A stretch of DNA of 64,000 nt from Pseudomonas sp. gcc21 (GCF_012844345.1 NZ_CP051625.1:1922001-1986000); one strand, 5' to 3'. Shown: positions 8,633 to 18,794, numbered from the stretch's first letter. Numbers and translations are program-made. Notes: a model not told the origin generated them from the letters alone.

Positions 8633-9750
8633 TCCATGTCTCCCAGAATCACATCGGCTGCTTTTTCGGGCAGGCTATACAAATCGGCCTGATCGGCAAA
8701 CGCCAGCGCCTGGGCATGCCAGCGGCCTCGTACCTCATCGTCTTCCAGCATGCGCGCCAGCCTGCTGTTCAGTTGATGCTGACTGAATGGGCTCGGCACC
8801 ACCAGACCGCAATCAGCCTCCTCGATGTAATGCGCATAACCGCACACGTCGGTCGTCAGCACAGGCAGACCGGCAACCAGGGCTTCGAGCAGCACCGTGC
8901 CAGTGTTCTCGTTATAGGCCGGGTGAATCAGCAGATCAGCGCCTAACAAGAAGCGTGGAACATCATCGCGACCCTGAAGGAATTCTACGCGATCAGCTAC
9001 ACCGTCAGCCTTGGCCTGCGCTCGGAAACGCCGTGCATCATCCTGCCCCACCACCATCAGCCGGGTCCGCGCTCGCAGGCCGGCAGGCAGCGAGGCCAGT
9101 GCGCGTATCGAGCGGTCCAGGCCTTTGGTCTTGAAGCCCGAGCCGATCTGTACGATCAGCAAATCCGTATCGCCAAGTTCAAACTCACGGCGGAACGCGT
9201 TACGGATCTGCTCTGCATTGGCAGGCGCCCGGCGATCCGGGGCGATACCCGGTGGCAGCAGATGGAACCGCTCCGCTGGGGTGCGGTAGTACTGCATGAA
9301 CAGCGGTTGCTGCACCTCGGAGATCATCAATATTTCGGTACGCGCGGCAGGAGAAAACACCGCTTTCTCGAATGCCGAGTAATGTTTGTATCGTGCACCC
9401 AAGCGGTACAGCGGGCCGCGCTGCGTCCGCGCCTTGTGCTCATAGCAGGGGTCGGCGGCATAGTACACATCCAGCCCGGGCATCTTGTTGAACCCGATCA
9501 CGCGGTCCACTGGACGTCGCGCCAGATCGGCCTGCACCCAGGCGGCGAAACGCTCGTTGCGACGATGATTGGTCAAAGCCTTGACCGGTACCCGTTGCAC
9601 GTCGAAGCCTTGCGGTATATCACCCTCCCAGGACAACACATAGACCCGTACTGCATGCCCACGGACCTGACACACCTGCGCGATACGCATGAAATCACGT
9701 TGCAGCCCGCCGTACGGGAAGTACTTATAAAGGACAAAGGCCAACTGCAT
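8629..9750 (-). CDS. waaG: LPS core glucosyltransferase WaaG
   Basis: 373 residues. GT4 family, GT-B fold: LAFVLYKYFPYGGLQRDFMR at the N-terminus, QIGSGFKTKGLDRSI in the donor-domain hinge, and the E-x7-E region HPAYNENTGTVLLEALVAG. WaaG adds the first hexose to heptose II of the inner core on the cytoplasmic side of the inner membrane. The start ATG shares one base with the waaC stop (TGATG), and the stop overlaps waaP by 4 bp, as in the P. aeruginosa operon. Confidence 0.95.
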   Translation of the reverse strand: MQLAFVLYKYFPYGGLQRDFMRIAQVCQVRGHAVRVYVLSWEGDIPQGFDVQRVPVKALTNHRRNERFAAWVQADLARRPVDRVIGFNKMPGLDVYYAADPCYEHKARTQRGPLYRLGARYKHYSAFEKAVFSPAARTEILMISEVQQPLFMQYYRTPAERFHLLPPGIAPDRRAPANAEQIRNAFRREFELGDTDLLIVQIGSGFKTKGLDRSIRALASLPAGLRARTRLMVVGQDDARRFRAQAKADGVADRVEFLQGRDDVPRFLLGADLLIHPAYNENTGTVLLEALVAGLPVLTTDVCGYAHYIEEADCGLVVPSPFSQHQLNSRLARMLEDDEVRGRWHAQALAFADQADLYSLPEKAADVILGDMD

Positions 9751-10811
9751 CAGTTTGCACCCTGTTTCAGCAGCGATAGCAGTTCTGCCTGGATGCGTCG
9801 CGGATTCAACCGGGTAAAACAGAACGGCTGTTCGCGCTGCATATCAAACTCGCGGGCTTCTTCAGCGGTGGGTTTGTAAGTGCATTGCTTCTGCATGCAG
9901 GGCACGCAGGCTGGGTAATCAGCAGCCAGGTGACGCTGTGCCGCGCCATAAGCGCCGGTGAAGCCGGGGTTAGTCGGACCAAAGAGCGAAAGCGTAGGCA
10001 CATCAAGCGCGGCCGCCAGATGCCCCAGTCCTGTATCGACCGCAACGCAGGCAGAAGCGCCTGCGAGCATGCTCGCCATCCCCGCCAGCGACATGCGCGG
10101 CAGCACGTCGACGCCAGGCAAATCAGAGGCTATGCGCTCCGCACGTTTTTTCTCCACATCGTTGCCCCAGGGCAAGCGGACCTGGAGATCCATCGACACC
10201 GCCCACTCAGCCAGCTGGCGCCAGTAGCTCTCGGGCCAGTGCTTACTGTCCCAGGTAGTGCCGTGAAGAAACATCACATAACGCAGATCAGATTTGTTCC
10301 CGGCCAAGCTCCGGCGGTCGAGACCGTAATCCCCGATCCGCTCCGGTACGCTGTAACCTAGTGCCGCAGCAAACAACTGGCGCACCCGCTCCACCGCATG
10401 CTGCCCCCAGGGCACGTCGATAGCGTCAGTATAAAAGCGGCTTGCTAATGGTTCGCGTGCGGAAGCCTTGTTGAGGCCGACCACGGGCGCCTTGACGTAA
10501 CGCGTTAGCAGAGCGCTTTTGAGCAAACCCTGGGCATCAATTACCAGGTCATACGACGTGGCGCGCAGACGTTGTTTGAAGCGTGACCATTCACCGCGGC
10601 GCAATGTCTGCAACGGACTCTTGCGCCAGCGCCTGATCGCGACCGGAATGATTTCAGCGACCGCCGGGTGCCACGCGGGAATCTCCGCAAAGCCCTCCTC
10701 GACAACCCAATCGAACCGGATGCCGGGGATGGCTCGCTGCGCGTCGGTCAAGGCCGGCAGCGTATGGATAACATCGCCCATGGACGACGTCTTGATCAGC
10801 AATACTCGCAT
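9750..10811 (-). CDS. waaC: LPS heptosyltransferase I WaaC
   Basis: 353 residues. GT9 ADP-heptose transferase that adds the first heptose to Kdo. Start MRVLLIKTSSMGDVIHTLPA, donor-site region MFLHGTTWDSKHWPESYW, and DTGLGHLAAALDVPTLSLFG near the C-terminus are typical. A TTG in frame just upstream would add one residue; the ATG at 10811 is preferred. It begins 3 bases after the TAG of waaF, so the two heptosyltransferases are expressed together. Confidence 0.95.
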   Translation of the reverse strand: MRVLLIKTSSMGDVIHTLPALTDAQRAIPGIRFDWVVEEGFAEIPAWHPAVAEIIPVAIRRWRKSPLQTLRRGEWSRFKQRLRATSYDLVIDAQGLLKSALLTRYVKAPVVGLNKASAREPLASRFYTDAIDVPWGQHAVERVRQLFAAALGYSVPERIGDYGLDRRSLAGNKSDLRYVMFLHGTTWDSKHWPESYWRQLAEWAVSMDLQVRLPWGNDVEKKRAERIASDLPGVDVLPRMSLAGMASMLAGASACVAVDTGLGHLAAALDVPTLSLFGPTNPGFTGAYGAAQRHLAADYPACVPCMQKQCTYKPTAEEAREFDMQREQPFCFTRLNPRRIQAELLSLLKQGAN

Positions 10812-10814
10812 CAA

Positions 10815-11861
10815 CTACACATCCAGCGGGTCGGCCAGCGGATCACCGACCAGGCGGTTCAGGGCATCGACCACCAGCGCCGGCTTCAGGTCGCGAAGGC
10901 AGTTGTAGTGCCCAAACCGGCAAGTACGATCGAAACAGGGACTGCAATCAAGCCCAAGGCGTACCGACTCCACGTGCGAAGCAAGCGGCGGGGTAAAACC
11001 TGGCGACGTAGAACCATAGACAGCCACCAGCGGCCGATCCAGTGCCGCTGCGACATGCATCAGCCCTGAGTCATTGCTGACTACCGCAGACGCGCAGGAC
11101 ATCAAATCGATCGCGTCAGCCAGACTGGTTTCGCCGGCCAGGTTGGTTGCCTCTTCCCGCAGCCCCGGAATCAACCGCGAGCGGATATCCTCGGCTACGG
11201 CGTGATCATTCTTCGAGCCGAATAACCACACCTGCCAGCCCTGGCGAATCTTCTGATCGGCGACACTGGCGTAATGATCCACCGGCCAGCGTTTGGATTC
11301 ACCGAACTCGGCACCCGGACACAACGCCAACACAGGGCGGTCGAGCTCCAGGCCGAAGCGCGCAAGCGCGGCGTCGCGTGTGGCGGGATCGATTTGCAAG
11401 GTCGGACGCGGATAGGGCTTGCTGAGTTCATGGTCGCGCTCAAAGGCCAGCGCCATGAAGCGCTCGATCATCAATGGATAACGATCCTTGTCCAGCTTGC
11501 GGATATCGTTAAGCAGACCGAAGCGCATTTCGCCGCGCCAGCCGGTGCGCTTGGGAATGCCGGCAAAAAAAGGCACCAGCGCAGATTTCAGCGAGTTGGG
11601 CAGCAGGATCGCCTGGTCATACTGACCGGCCAGGCCTTTACCAATGGTACGGCGGGTCTTGATGTCCAGCACCCCATGCCCCAGCGGAAAGCTCAGTGCA
11701 TTACGCACTTCCGGCATGCGTTCAAGAATCGGCCGACTCCACTCAGGCGCCAGCACGTCTATTTCGCAATCAGAGCCGTGACCCAGCTTAAGGCAAGCAA
11801 ACAGCGTCTGCGCCATGACCATGTCGCCGACCCAGCTGGGACCAATAACCAGAATTCTCAT
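10815..11861 (-). CDS. waaF: LPS heptosyltransferase II WaaF
   Basis: 348 residues. GT9 enzyme that transfers the second heptose onto Hep-I. MRILVIGPSWVGDMVMAQTL, the donor motif CPGAEFGESKRWPVDHYA and NDSGLMHVAAALDRPLVAVYG mark the family. GAGG lies 10 bases before the ATG. It is the first gene of the waaFCGP run and follows ilvE by 69 bases on the same strand, the order known in P. aeruginosa (PA5012-PA5013). Confidence 0.95.
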   Translation of the reverse strand: MRILVIGPSWVGDMVMAQTLFACLKLGHGSDCEIDVLAPEWSRPILERMPEVRNALSFPLGHGVLDIKTRRTIGKGLAGQYDQAILLPNSLKSALVPFFAGIPKRTGWRGEMRFGLLNDIRKLDKDRYPLMIERFMALAFERDHELSKPYPRPTLQIDPATRDAALARFGLELDRPVLALCPGAEFGESKRWPVDHYASVADQKIRQGWQVWLFGSKNDHAVAEDIRSRLIPGLREEATNLAGETSLADAIDLMSCASAVVSNDSGLMHVAAALDRPLVAVYGSTSPGFTPPLASHVESVRLGLDCSPCFDRTCRFGHYNCLRDLKPALVVDALNRLVGDPLADPLDV

Positions 11862-11930
11862 AAGCGTTAAGCCTCAAGCATTAGCGAAGACCGGAGGCAG
11901 CAGGTTGTGCCCCCGGCATCGAGCTTCGGC

Positions 11931-12860
11931 TCAGGACTTACGTACCAAGGTACGCCATTCAGCGTGGGCGCCGCTCTGGCCGTTGACCAGGTCGAAGTAA
12001 GCCTTCTGCAGCTTGCCGGTGATGGGACCGCGGCGGCCTTCGCCGATCTGACGGTTATCCAGTTCGCGGATCGGGGTAACTTCTGCCGCTGTACCGGTAA
12101 AGAAGGCTTCATCGGCAATATAGACTTCATCACGGGTAATGCGCTTTTCCACAACCGGGATATTCATTTCTCCGGCCAGGGTCAGCACTGTGCTACGCGT
12201 GATGCCGTTCAGGCAAGCGGTGACTTCTGGCGTATAAATGACGCCGCCCTTGACGATGAATATGTTTTCGCCGGAACCCTCTGCAACGTAACCTTCCGGA
12301 TCCAGCAATAGTGCTTCCTCAGCACCACCGGAAACAGCTTCCTGCAGCGCCAGCATGGAGTTCATGTAGGCGCCACTGGATTTGGCGCGGGTCATGGTGA
12401 TGTTGACGTGGTGACGGGTAAAGGAGCTGGTGCGGATCTTGATGCCCTGCTCCAGCGCCGCCTCTCCCATGTATGCACCCCAGTGCCAGGCTGCAATAGT
12501 GACGTGGACCTTAAGGTTATCGGCGCGAATACCCATACCTTCGGATCCGTAGAATACCAACGGGCGGATGTAGGCCGTTTCCAGATTATTGTCACGCACC
12601 GTGGCGCAGATGGCGTCGTTGATCTGCTCTTTGGTGTACGGAATTTTCATGCCCATGATGTGGGCGGAATCGAACAGGCGGTCGGTGTGCGCTTCCAGAC
12701 GGAAGATTGCGGTTCCGTCCGGGGTGTTGTAGGCGCGTACGCCTTCAAATACAGCCATACCGTAGTGCAGCGAATGCGTCAGTACATGGACGTTAGCGTC
12801 ACGCCAGGGCAGCATTTCACCATCAAACCAGATAACACCATCACGATCGGCCATCGACAT
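11931..12860 (-). CDS. ilvE: Branched-chain amino acid aminotransferase
   Basis: 309 residues from the chosen start. A class IV PLP aminotransferase that makes Val, Leu and Ile from their 2-oxo acids with glutamate as donor. THSLHYGMAVFEGVRAY, the PLP-lysine segment ARAKS/TRAKSSGAYMNSML and EGSGENIFIVKGGVIYTPEV are diagnostic. An in-frame ATG at 12875 lies five codons earlier, but GGAG precedes the ATG at 12860 and the homologue I recall begins MSMADRDGVIW. It stands between glnE and waaF on the same strand. Confidence 0.95.
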   Translation of the reverse strand: MSMADRDGVIWFDGEMLPWRDANVHVLTHSLHYGMAVFEGVRAYNTPDGTAIFRLEAHTDRLFDSAHIMGMKIPYTKEQINDAICATVRDNNLETAYIRPLVFYGSEGMGIRADNLKVHVTIAAWHWGAYMGEAALEQGIKIRTSSFTRHHVNITMTRAKSSGAYMNSMLALQEAVSGGAEEALLLDPEGYVAEGSGENIFIVKGGVIYTPEVTACLNGITRSTVLTLAGEMNIPVVEKRITRDEVYIADEAFFTGTAAEVTPIRELDNRQIGEGRRGPITGKLQKAYFDLVNGQSGAHAEWRTLVRKS

Positions 12861-12950
12861 AGCAGCCAGCTCCATTCATTAATCTTTGTCTAATATTCAT
12901 TCGGTTCTTGGTCTGACCAGGCGTGCCCGCGTGAACACGGCTGCAAGCCG

Positions 12951-15893
12951 TCATTCGTCTCGGTCGTCCGGCAGCCATTGCTGCCAGAGTGCGATGACTC
13001 CGCGTCGGAAATCATGAAACTGGTCGCCGCTCACTTTGCCCGGCTGTTTTTGCAGGGCCAGGCGATGGGCTGCTGCGCGGTAGGCTTTGTAAGCCTCCTG
13101 CAAACGTAGAACGTCGTCACCGGCTATCAACCCGGCGTCGCGCAGCCCGTCTAGAATTCTGATGTTATCGGTATAGCGCAGTAACTCGGGGTATCGGCAC
13201 GACCAGGCCAGAACCGCATATTGCACCATAAATTCGATATCGACGATACCTCCGGCGTCCTGCTTGAGATCAAACTGTGCCTCGGCAGTAAACGCAGCCG
13301 GAGCGAATCCCGCGTTAGTGGTGCGGGTAGCGAGGTTGTCACGCATGCGGGCACGCATCGCCAGCACCTCTTTTCGCAAGCCGGCTTCATCACGCTCGCG
13401 ACCGAGTACCTCTGCCCGCAAATTCTGAAAGCGGTGATTCAGCCGCTTGCAGCCTGCCAGCACTCTGGCCCGGACCAGCGCCTGATGCTCCCAGGTCCAG
13501 GCGCCCTCGCGCTGGTAACGGGAGAAGGACTCGAGAGAACTGACCAATAATCCGGATTCGCCCGAAGGTCGCAAGCGCATATCAACGTCGTAAAGCGCAC
13601 CGGAGGTGGTCTGCGCATTGAGGATATGAATGATGCGCTGACCCAGGCGGGTAAAGAAGCGGCTGCCTTCGATCGGCTTGGCACCTTCAGTTTCCGCCTC
13701 GGTGTCACCGTCATGGATGAATACCAGATCCAGATCCGAACCATGACCCAGCTCGATCCCGCCCACCTTCCCATAGCCAAGAATCACAAAATCCATCTCG
13801 CAATCCGAGCCGTCGCGGCGCTTCGGCGCGCCATGGCGCTGGGTCAGTTCGCGCCACGCAAGGCGCAGCACCTGCTGCAGGATCGCCTCGGCAATCCAGG
13901 TCAGATAATCGCTGACTTTCATCAGCGGCAAGGTGCCCGCCAGCTCGGATGCCGCTACTCTCAAAACATGGGCGCGTTTGAAATAACGCAGCACTTCCAT
14001 CTGCTGCTCGAGATCATCCTCGGGTATACGGGTCAGCTGTTGGCGTAGCTCGTCCACCAGCTCTTCGGTTTCCGGCGGACGATACAGGCGCCCGGCGTTC
14101 AGCAACTCATCCAGAACAACCGGGTAACGGGTTATCTGTTCGGCGATCCAGGGGCTGGCGCTGCACAGCACCAACAACTCGTGCAGCGCGCCGGGATTTT
14201 CTGTCAGCAGCAACAGATACGCCGAGCGCCGTGCGACCGCCTCAACCAGCGGCATGACACGTTCCAGCGCAAGGTCCGGATTGTCCTGCTCTGCAGCCAT
14301 CCCTAAAAGGCGCGGCATGAACACATCCAGACGGTCGCGACCGGCACGCTGCATCCCCCTGACACGACCAGAATTCAGCAAACCCTGTACTAACCGCCAG
14401 GCCAGGTCAGGCTGGCGAAAACCGGCTTCACTCAGCTGTTCGAGCGCCTGCTCCGGCTCAAGAGCGCCCTCCCACAGCGGCATCCACTCGGAGTGCAATG
14501 GGGCGTCATCATCGGTTTCATCATCCGGGTCGGCAATGACATAGGCGAAATGCGCTTCCACCCGTTGCCGATGTGCATCCAGCGCGGCGCGCAAGCTGTC
14601 CCAGTCGTCGAAACCCATGACAAAAGCGATGCGCGCCCGCGACTCCTGATCAGTAGGCAGCATCTGCGTCTGTCGGTCATCCAACGCCTGAAGCGCATGC
14701 TCGGCATCGCGCAGAAAAAGGTAGGCCCGCTTCAGCTCATCGACCGCGCGGTCGGGCATGTAATCGTTCTCTGCGAGAACGTCCAGTACCGCCAGGATGG
14801 GCTTTTGCTGCAGCGCACGATCGCGACCGCCGTGAATCAATTGGTATGCCTGGCCGATAAACTCAACTTCCCTGATCCCGCCTGAACCGAGCTTGACGTT
14901 GTCCTGCAACCCCTTGCGCTTGACCTCTCGCTGGATCATCAACTTGAGGTTGCGCAGCGCCTCGATCGCTGCAAAATCCAGATAACGCCGGTAGACAAAG
15001 GGCTTGAGCATCGACAACAGCTCCGCGCCTGCCGCCTGATCACCGGCCACGACGCGCGCCTTGATCATCGCGTAGCGTTCCCAGTCGCGGCCCTGGCTCT
15101 GGTAATACTGTTCCAGCGCATCGAAGCTGAACACCAATGCGCCGCTGTCCCCGTATGGGCGCAACCGCATGTCTACGCGGAACACAAATCCATCCACAGT
15201 GATGTTATCCAGCGCGCGGATCAGGCGCTGTCCCACACGAATGAAGAACTCCTGATTGGACAGGCTTCGCCGGCCGCCGGTGGTTTCCCCCGCCTCGGGA
15301 TAGGCAAATATCAGGTCGATATCGGAGGAAAGGTTGAGCTCCTGCGCGCCCAGTTTACCCATGCCCAGCACCACCATATGCTGCGGCTCGCCCGCCGAAT
15401 CAGTCGGCGTGCCGAGGGTTTCGCAGGCTTGCTTGTACAGCCATTGATAGGCCTGCTCGATACAGGCGTCCGCCATGTCGGACAATTCACGCGTGGTGCG
15501 CATGGTCGCGGCCTGTCGCGTCAGGTCGCGCCAGATGATGCGTACCTGGTGCTGCTGGCGGAACCTGCGCAGCGTCTCGCTCAATTGGTCTTCGTTGCTC
15601 ACCGAGGCCAGCGCTTCCGTCAGCAGCTCGGACATTTCACCGGCTCGCAAATCGCGCTGCAGCAACCCCGCTTCATTCAGGCGCCAGGCTATATACGGGT
15701 CGCGTCGCAGCTGCTCGGCCACGTAGTCGCTGCCGGCCAACACCGTCGGTAATTGGGCCTCGAAGTCCTCACCCAGCTCACCGATGCGCGCTTCCAGCGT
15801 TTCGTTTTGCAAGGCTGTGCGCCACTGTTGCAGATGATGTTCAACTAATGTTTGCAACGATGCAGGCAGCGAACGCGGTAAGAAAGAAGGCAT
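12951..15893 (-). CDS. glnE: Glutamine synthetase adenylyltransferase/deadenylylase
   Basis: 980 residues, the usual length. A bifunctional enzyme that adds or removes AMP on glutamine synthetase in response to PII signals. Two nucleotidyltransferase halves are visible: LSSDIDLIFAYPEAGET in the N-terminal deadenylylase half and GHGSDLDLVFIHDGDTE in the C-terminal adenylylase half, each with its metal-binding D-x-D. GSGGIREVEFIGQAYQLIHG is also typical. The gene diverges from aceE across a 232-base regulatory gap and precedes ilvE. Confidence 0.97.
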   Translation of the reverse strand: MPSFLPRSLPASLQTLVEHHLQQWRTALQNETLEARIGELGEDFEAQLPTVLAGSDYVAEQLRRDPYIAWRLNEAGLLQRDLRAGEMSELLTEALASVSNEDQLSETLRRFRQQHQVRIIWRDLTRQAATMRTTRELSDMADACIEQAYQWLYKQACETLGTPTDSAGEPQHMVVLGMGKLGAQELNLSSDIDLIFAYPEAGETTGGRRSLSNQEFFIRVGQRLIRALDNITVDGFVFRVDMRLRPYGDSGALVFSFDALEQYYQSQGRDWERYAMIKARVVAGDQAAGAELLSMLKPFVYRRYLDFAAIEALRNLKLMIQREVKRKGLQDNVKLGSGGIREVEFIGQAYQLIHGGRDRALQQKPILAVLDVLAENDYMPDRAVDELKRAYLFLRDAEHALQALDDRQTQMLPTDQESRARIAFVMGFDDWDSLRAALDAHRQRVEAHFAYVIADPDDETDDDAPLHSEWMPLWEGALEPEQALEQLSEAGFRQPDLAWRLVQGLLNSGRVRGMQRAGRDRLDVFMPRLLGMAAEQDNPDLALERVMPLVEAVARRSAYLLLLTENPGALHELLVLCSASPWIAEQITRYPVVLDELLNAGRLYRPPETEELVDELRQQLTRIPEDDLEQQMEVLRYFKRAHVLRVAASELAGTLPLMKVSDYLTWIAEAILQQVLRLAWRELTQRHGAPKRRDGSDCEMDFVILGYGKVGGIELGHGSDLDLVFIHDGDTEAETEGAKPIEGSRFFTRLGQRIIHILNAQTTSGALYDVDMRLRPSGESGLLVSSLESFSRYQREGAWTWEHQALVRARVLAGCKRLNHRFQNLRAEVLGRERDEAGLRKEVLAMRARMRDNLATRTTNAGFAPAAFTAEAQFDLKQDAGGIVDIEFMVQYAVLAWSCRYPELLRYTDNIRILDGLRDAGLIAGDDVLRLQEAYKAYRAAAHRLALQKQPGKVSGDQFHDFRRGVIALWQQWLPDDRDE

Positions 15894-15979
15894 GGTCTAT
15901 CCTGTACGAAGACTATTCAGGCAGCTTGACACGTGCGGCGCAGCGGGAAAAGTCCCCGCCGGATTGATGCCGTACCGCC

Positions 15980-15994
15980 TGTAGTTTCACTACA
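15980..15994. promoter_or_regulatory. Palindrome TGTAGT-N3-ACTACA, upstream copy, before aceE
   Basis: Perfect 6-bp arms with spacer TTC. The GT-N3-AC core resembles operators of FadR-subfamily GntR regulators such as PdhR, which controls pyruvate dehydrogenase in enterobacteria. It lies 51 bp before an identical palindrome and about 130 bases before aceE, between divergent glnE and aceE. The regulator assignment is inference. Confidence 0.6.
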
Positions 15995-16030
15995 AAAATA
16001 TCCATTTCAAGCTGGAGTGGCGGCCTTTTT

Positions 16031-16045
16031 TGTAGTAAAACTACA
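16031..16045. promoter_or_regulatory. Palindrome TGTAGT-N3-ACTACA, downstream copy, before aceE
   Basis: Same arms as the copy at 15980, spacer AAA; the arms extend to 7 bp (TTGTAGT/ACTACAA). It starts 86 bases upstream of the aceE start codon. Two copies with near-helical phasing (51 bp) suggest cooperative binding of one regulator. Confidence 0.6.
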
Positions 16046-16125
16046 AACACAACACCAACACCGCATCAGCCGGCAAAAAGCCAACCGCTCACACGGCTGA
16101 TTGGCCCACAAGGTCTGGAGACAAT

Positions 16126-18783
16126 ATGAAGCCGCAAGATATCGATCCGCTCGAAACCCAGGAATGGCTCGACTCACTGGAATCCGTGCTGGATGCTGAA
16201 GGCGAGGACCGCGCGCATTACCTGATCACGCGCATGGAAGAACTGGCCACCCGCAGCGGGACGCTGCTGCCCTATTCGATTACTACGCCTTACCGCAACA
16301 CCATCCCCGTCACCCACGAAGCACGCATGCCGGGCGATCTGTTCATGGAACGCCGCATTCGTTCGATGGTGCGCTGGAATGCCCTGGCGATGGTGATGCG
16401 CACGAACCAGCAGGACCCTGATCTTGGCGGCCATATTTCCACCTTCGCCTCGAGCGCAACGCTCTATGACATTGGCTTCAATTATTTCTTCAAGGCCCCG
16501 ACCGACGAACACGGCGGCGACCTGGTGTTCTTCCAGGGCCATGCATCGCCCGGTATTTACGCGCGCGCCTATCTCGAAGGCCGCATCAGCGAAGAGCAAC
16601 TGGATAACTTCCGTCAGGAAGTCGATGGCAACGGGTTGTCGTCCTATCCGCACCCCTGGTTGATGCCCGATTTCTGGCAATTCCCCACAGTATCCATGGG
16701 GCTCGGACCGATTCAGGCTATCTACCAGGCGCGCTTCATGAAATACCTGGAGCACCGCGGATTTATCGAGCCGGGCAAGCAGAAGGTCTGGTGCTTTCTG
16801 GGCGACGGCGAGACCGACGAGCCGGAATCTCTCGGCGCCATCTCGCTGGCGGGGCGCGAAAAACTCGACAACCTGATCTTCGTAGTCAACTGCAACCTGC
16901 AGCGCCTGGACGGCCCGGTACGTGGCAACGGCAAGATCATTCAGGAGCTGGAAGGCAACTTCCGCGGCGCTGACTGGAATGTGATCAAAGTCATTTGGGG
17001 ACGTTTGTGGGATCCACTGTTCGCCAAGGATGAAGACGGCCTGTTGCAACAACGCATGGATGAAGCAGTCGACGGCGACTACCAGAACTACAAGGCCAAC
17101 GATGGCGCCTATGTCCGCGAACATTTCTTCGGCGCACGCCCGGAGCTGGAGGAAATGGTCAAGGATCTTTCCGATGACGAGGTCTGGAAGCTCAACCGTG
17201 GCGGGCACGACCCCTACAAGGTGTATGCGGCCTATCACGCAGCGGTCAATCATACTGGCCAGCCGAGCGTCATTCTGGCCAAGACCATCAAGGGTTACGG
17301 TACCGGCGCCGGCCAAGGGCAGAACACCGCGCACAACACCAAGAAGGTTGATATTGAAAGCCTGAAAACCTTCCGCGATCGCTTCGACATTCCCGTCAAC
17401 GACGAGGATCTGGAAAAACTGCCCTTCTACAAGCCTGAACAAGGCAGTGCTGAATACAAATACCTGCACTCACGCCGGCAGGCGCTGGGCGGCTATATGC
17501 CGACCCGCCGCGCGGAAAGCTTCAAGGTACCGGTGCCGCCACTGGAAACGCTCAAATCAGTGCTCGACGGCAGCGGTGACCGGGAAATATCCACCACCAT
17601 GGCTTTCGTGCGCGTCCTGTCACAACTGGTCAAGGACAAGGAGCTTGGCTCGCGCATCGTCCCGATCGTGCCGGATGAGGCGCGTACATTCGGTATGGAA
17701 GGCATGTTCCGCCAGTTGGGTATCTACTCCTCAGTCGGCCAGTTATACGAGCCCGTCGATAAAAATCAGGTGATGTTCTACCGCGAAGACAAAAAAGGCC
17801 AGATCCTGGAAGAAGGCATCACCGAGGCGGGAGCAATGTCGAGCTGGATTGCGGCGGGCACCGCTTACAGCACCTATAACCAGCCGATGCTGCCCTTCTA
17901 TATTTTCTACTCGATGTTCGGCTTCCAGCGCATTGGCGACCTCGCCTGGGCTGCGGGCGACAGCCGCACCAAGGGATTTCTCATTGGGGGTACCGCCGGA
18001 CGCACCACGCTCAACGGTGAAGGCCTGCAACATGAGGACGGACACAGCCACATCCTGGCTTCGACCGTTCCCAACTGCCGCAGCTACGACCCAAGCTACG
18101 GCTACGAACTTGCGGTGATCATTCGCGAGGGCGCGCGGCGCATGATGGAAGAACAGGAAAACGTCTACTACTACCTCACCGTCATGAACGAGGCCTATAC
18201 GCAGCCTGCCCTGCCTGAAGGCGAGCACATCCAGGAAGGCATCATGCGGGGCATGTATCTGCTGGAAGAAGCCAAACAGCCGGGCGAGCTACACGTCCAG
18301 CTGATGGGTAGCGGCACTATTCTGCGTGAAGTACGCGAAGCAGCGAAGATTCTGCAGGAGCAATTCGGCGTCAGCTCAGACGTTTGGAGCGCCACCAGTT
18401 TCAACGAATTGCGCCGTGACGGGCTGGATGTAGAGCGGTGGAATCGCCTGCATCCTGACCAGGAACCGCGTACCAGCTTTGTTGAGCAGAACCTGGCTGG
18501 CCGCAAGGGACCGGTCATTGCCGCCACGGATTACATGAAGCTCTACGCAGAGCAGATACGCCAATGGGTCCCCGGCACCTTCAAGGTGCTCGGCACAGAC
18601 GGCTTTGGCCGTAGCGACAGCCGGCGCAAGCTGCGCTACTTCTTCGAAGTGGACCGCAACTGGGTTGCCTACAGCGCCCTCGTTGCGCTGGCGGAGGCCG
18701 GTGTACTGGAACGCAAGGTACTGGGCGAAGCCCTCACGTCCCTGGGTATCGATTCCGACAAGACCAACCCCCTGGACTGCTAA
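16126..18783 (+). CDS. aceE: Pyruvate dehydrogenase E1 component (homodimeric type)
   Basis: 885 residues, against about 882 in P. aeruginosa. Thiamine-diphosphate enzyme that decarboxylates pyruvate and passes the acetyl group to the E2 lipoyl domain. The ThDP motif GDGETDEPES with CNLQRLDGPVRGN downstream, plus RFMKYLEHRGF and GGTAGRTTLNGEGLQHEDG, are characteristic of AceE. GGAG lies 5 bases before the ATG. aceF follows after 11 bp, so they form one operon, probably controlled through the twin palindromes upstream. Confidence 0.97.
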   Translation: MKPQDIDPLETQEWLDSLESVLDAEGEDRAHYLITRMEELATRSGTLLPYSITTPYRNTIPVTHEARMPGDLFMERRIRSMVRWNALAMVMRTNQQDPDLGGHISTFASSATLYDIGFNYFFKAPTDEHGGDLVFFQGHASPGIYARAYLEGRISEEQLDNFRQEVDGNGLSSYPHPWLMPDFWQFPTVSMGLGPIQAIYQARFMKYLEHRGFIEPGKQKVWCFLGDGETDEPESLGAISLAGREKLDNLIFVVNCNLQRLDGPVRGNGKIIQELEGNFRGADWNVIKVIWGRLWDPLFAKDEDGLLQQRMDEAVDGDYQNYKANDGAYVREHFFGARPELEEMVKDLSDDEVWKLNRGGHDPYKVYAAYHAAVNHTGQPSVILAKTIKGYGTGAGQGQNTAHNTKKVDIESLKTFRDRFDIPVNDEDLEKLPFYKPEQGSAEYKYLHSRRQALGGYMPTRRAESFKVPVPPLETLKSVLDGSGDREISTTMAFVRVLSQLVKDKELGSRIVPIVPDEARTFGMEGMFRQLGIYSSVGQLYEPVDKNQVMFYREDKKGQILEEGITEAGAMSSWIAAGTAYSTYNQPMLPFYIFYSMFGFQRIGDLAWAAGDSRTKGFLIGGTAGRTTLNGEGLQHEDGHSHILASTVPNCRSYDPSYGYELAVIIREGARRMMEEQENVYYYLTVMNEAYTQPALPEGEHIQEGIMRGMYLLEEAKQPGELHVQLMGSGTILREVREAAKILQEQFGVSSDVWSATSFNELRRDGLDVERWNRLHPDQEPRTSFVEQNLAGRKGPVIAATDYMKLYAEQIRQWVPGTFKVLGTDGFGRSDSRRKLRYFFEVDRNWVAYSALVALAEAGVLERKVLGEALTSLGIDSDKTNPLDC

Positions 18784-18794
18784 GGAGCGATGCC

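Noticed and set aside
16174..17469. Minus-strand open frame of 431 codons
   Set aside because: Antisense to aceE and explained by codon bias in a GC-rich gene; no recognisable product.
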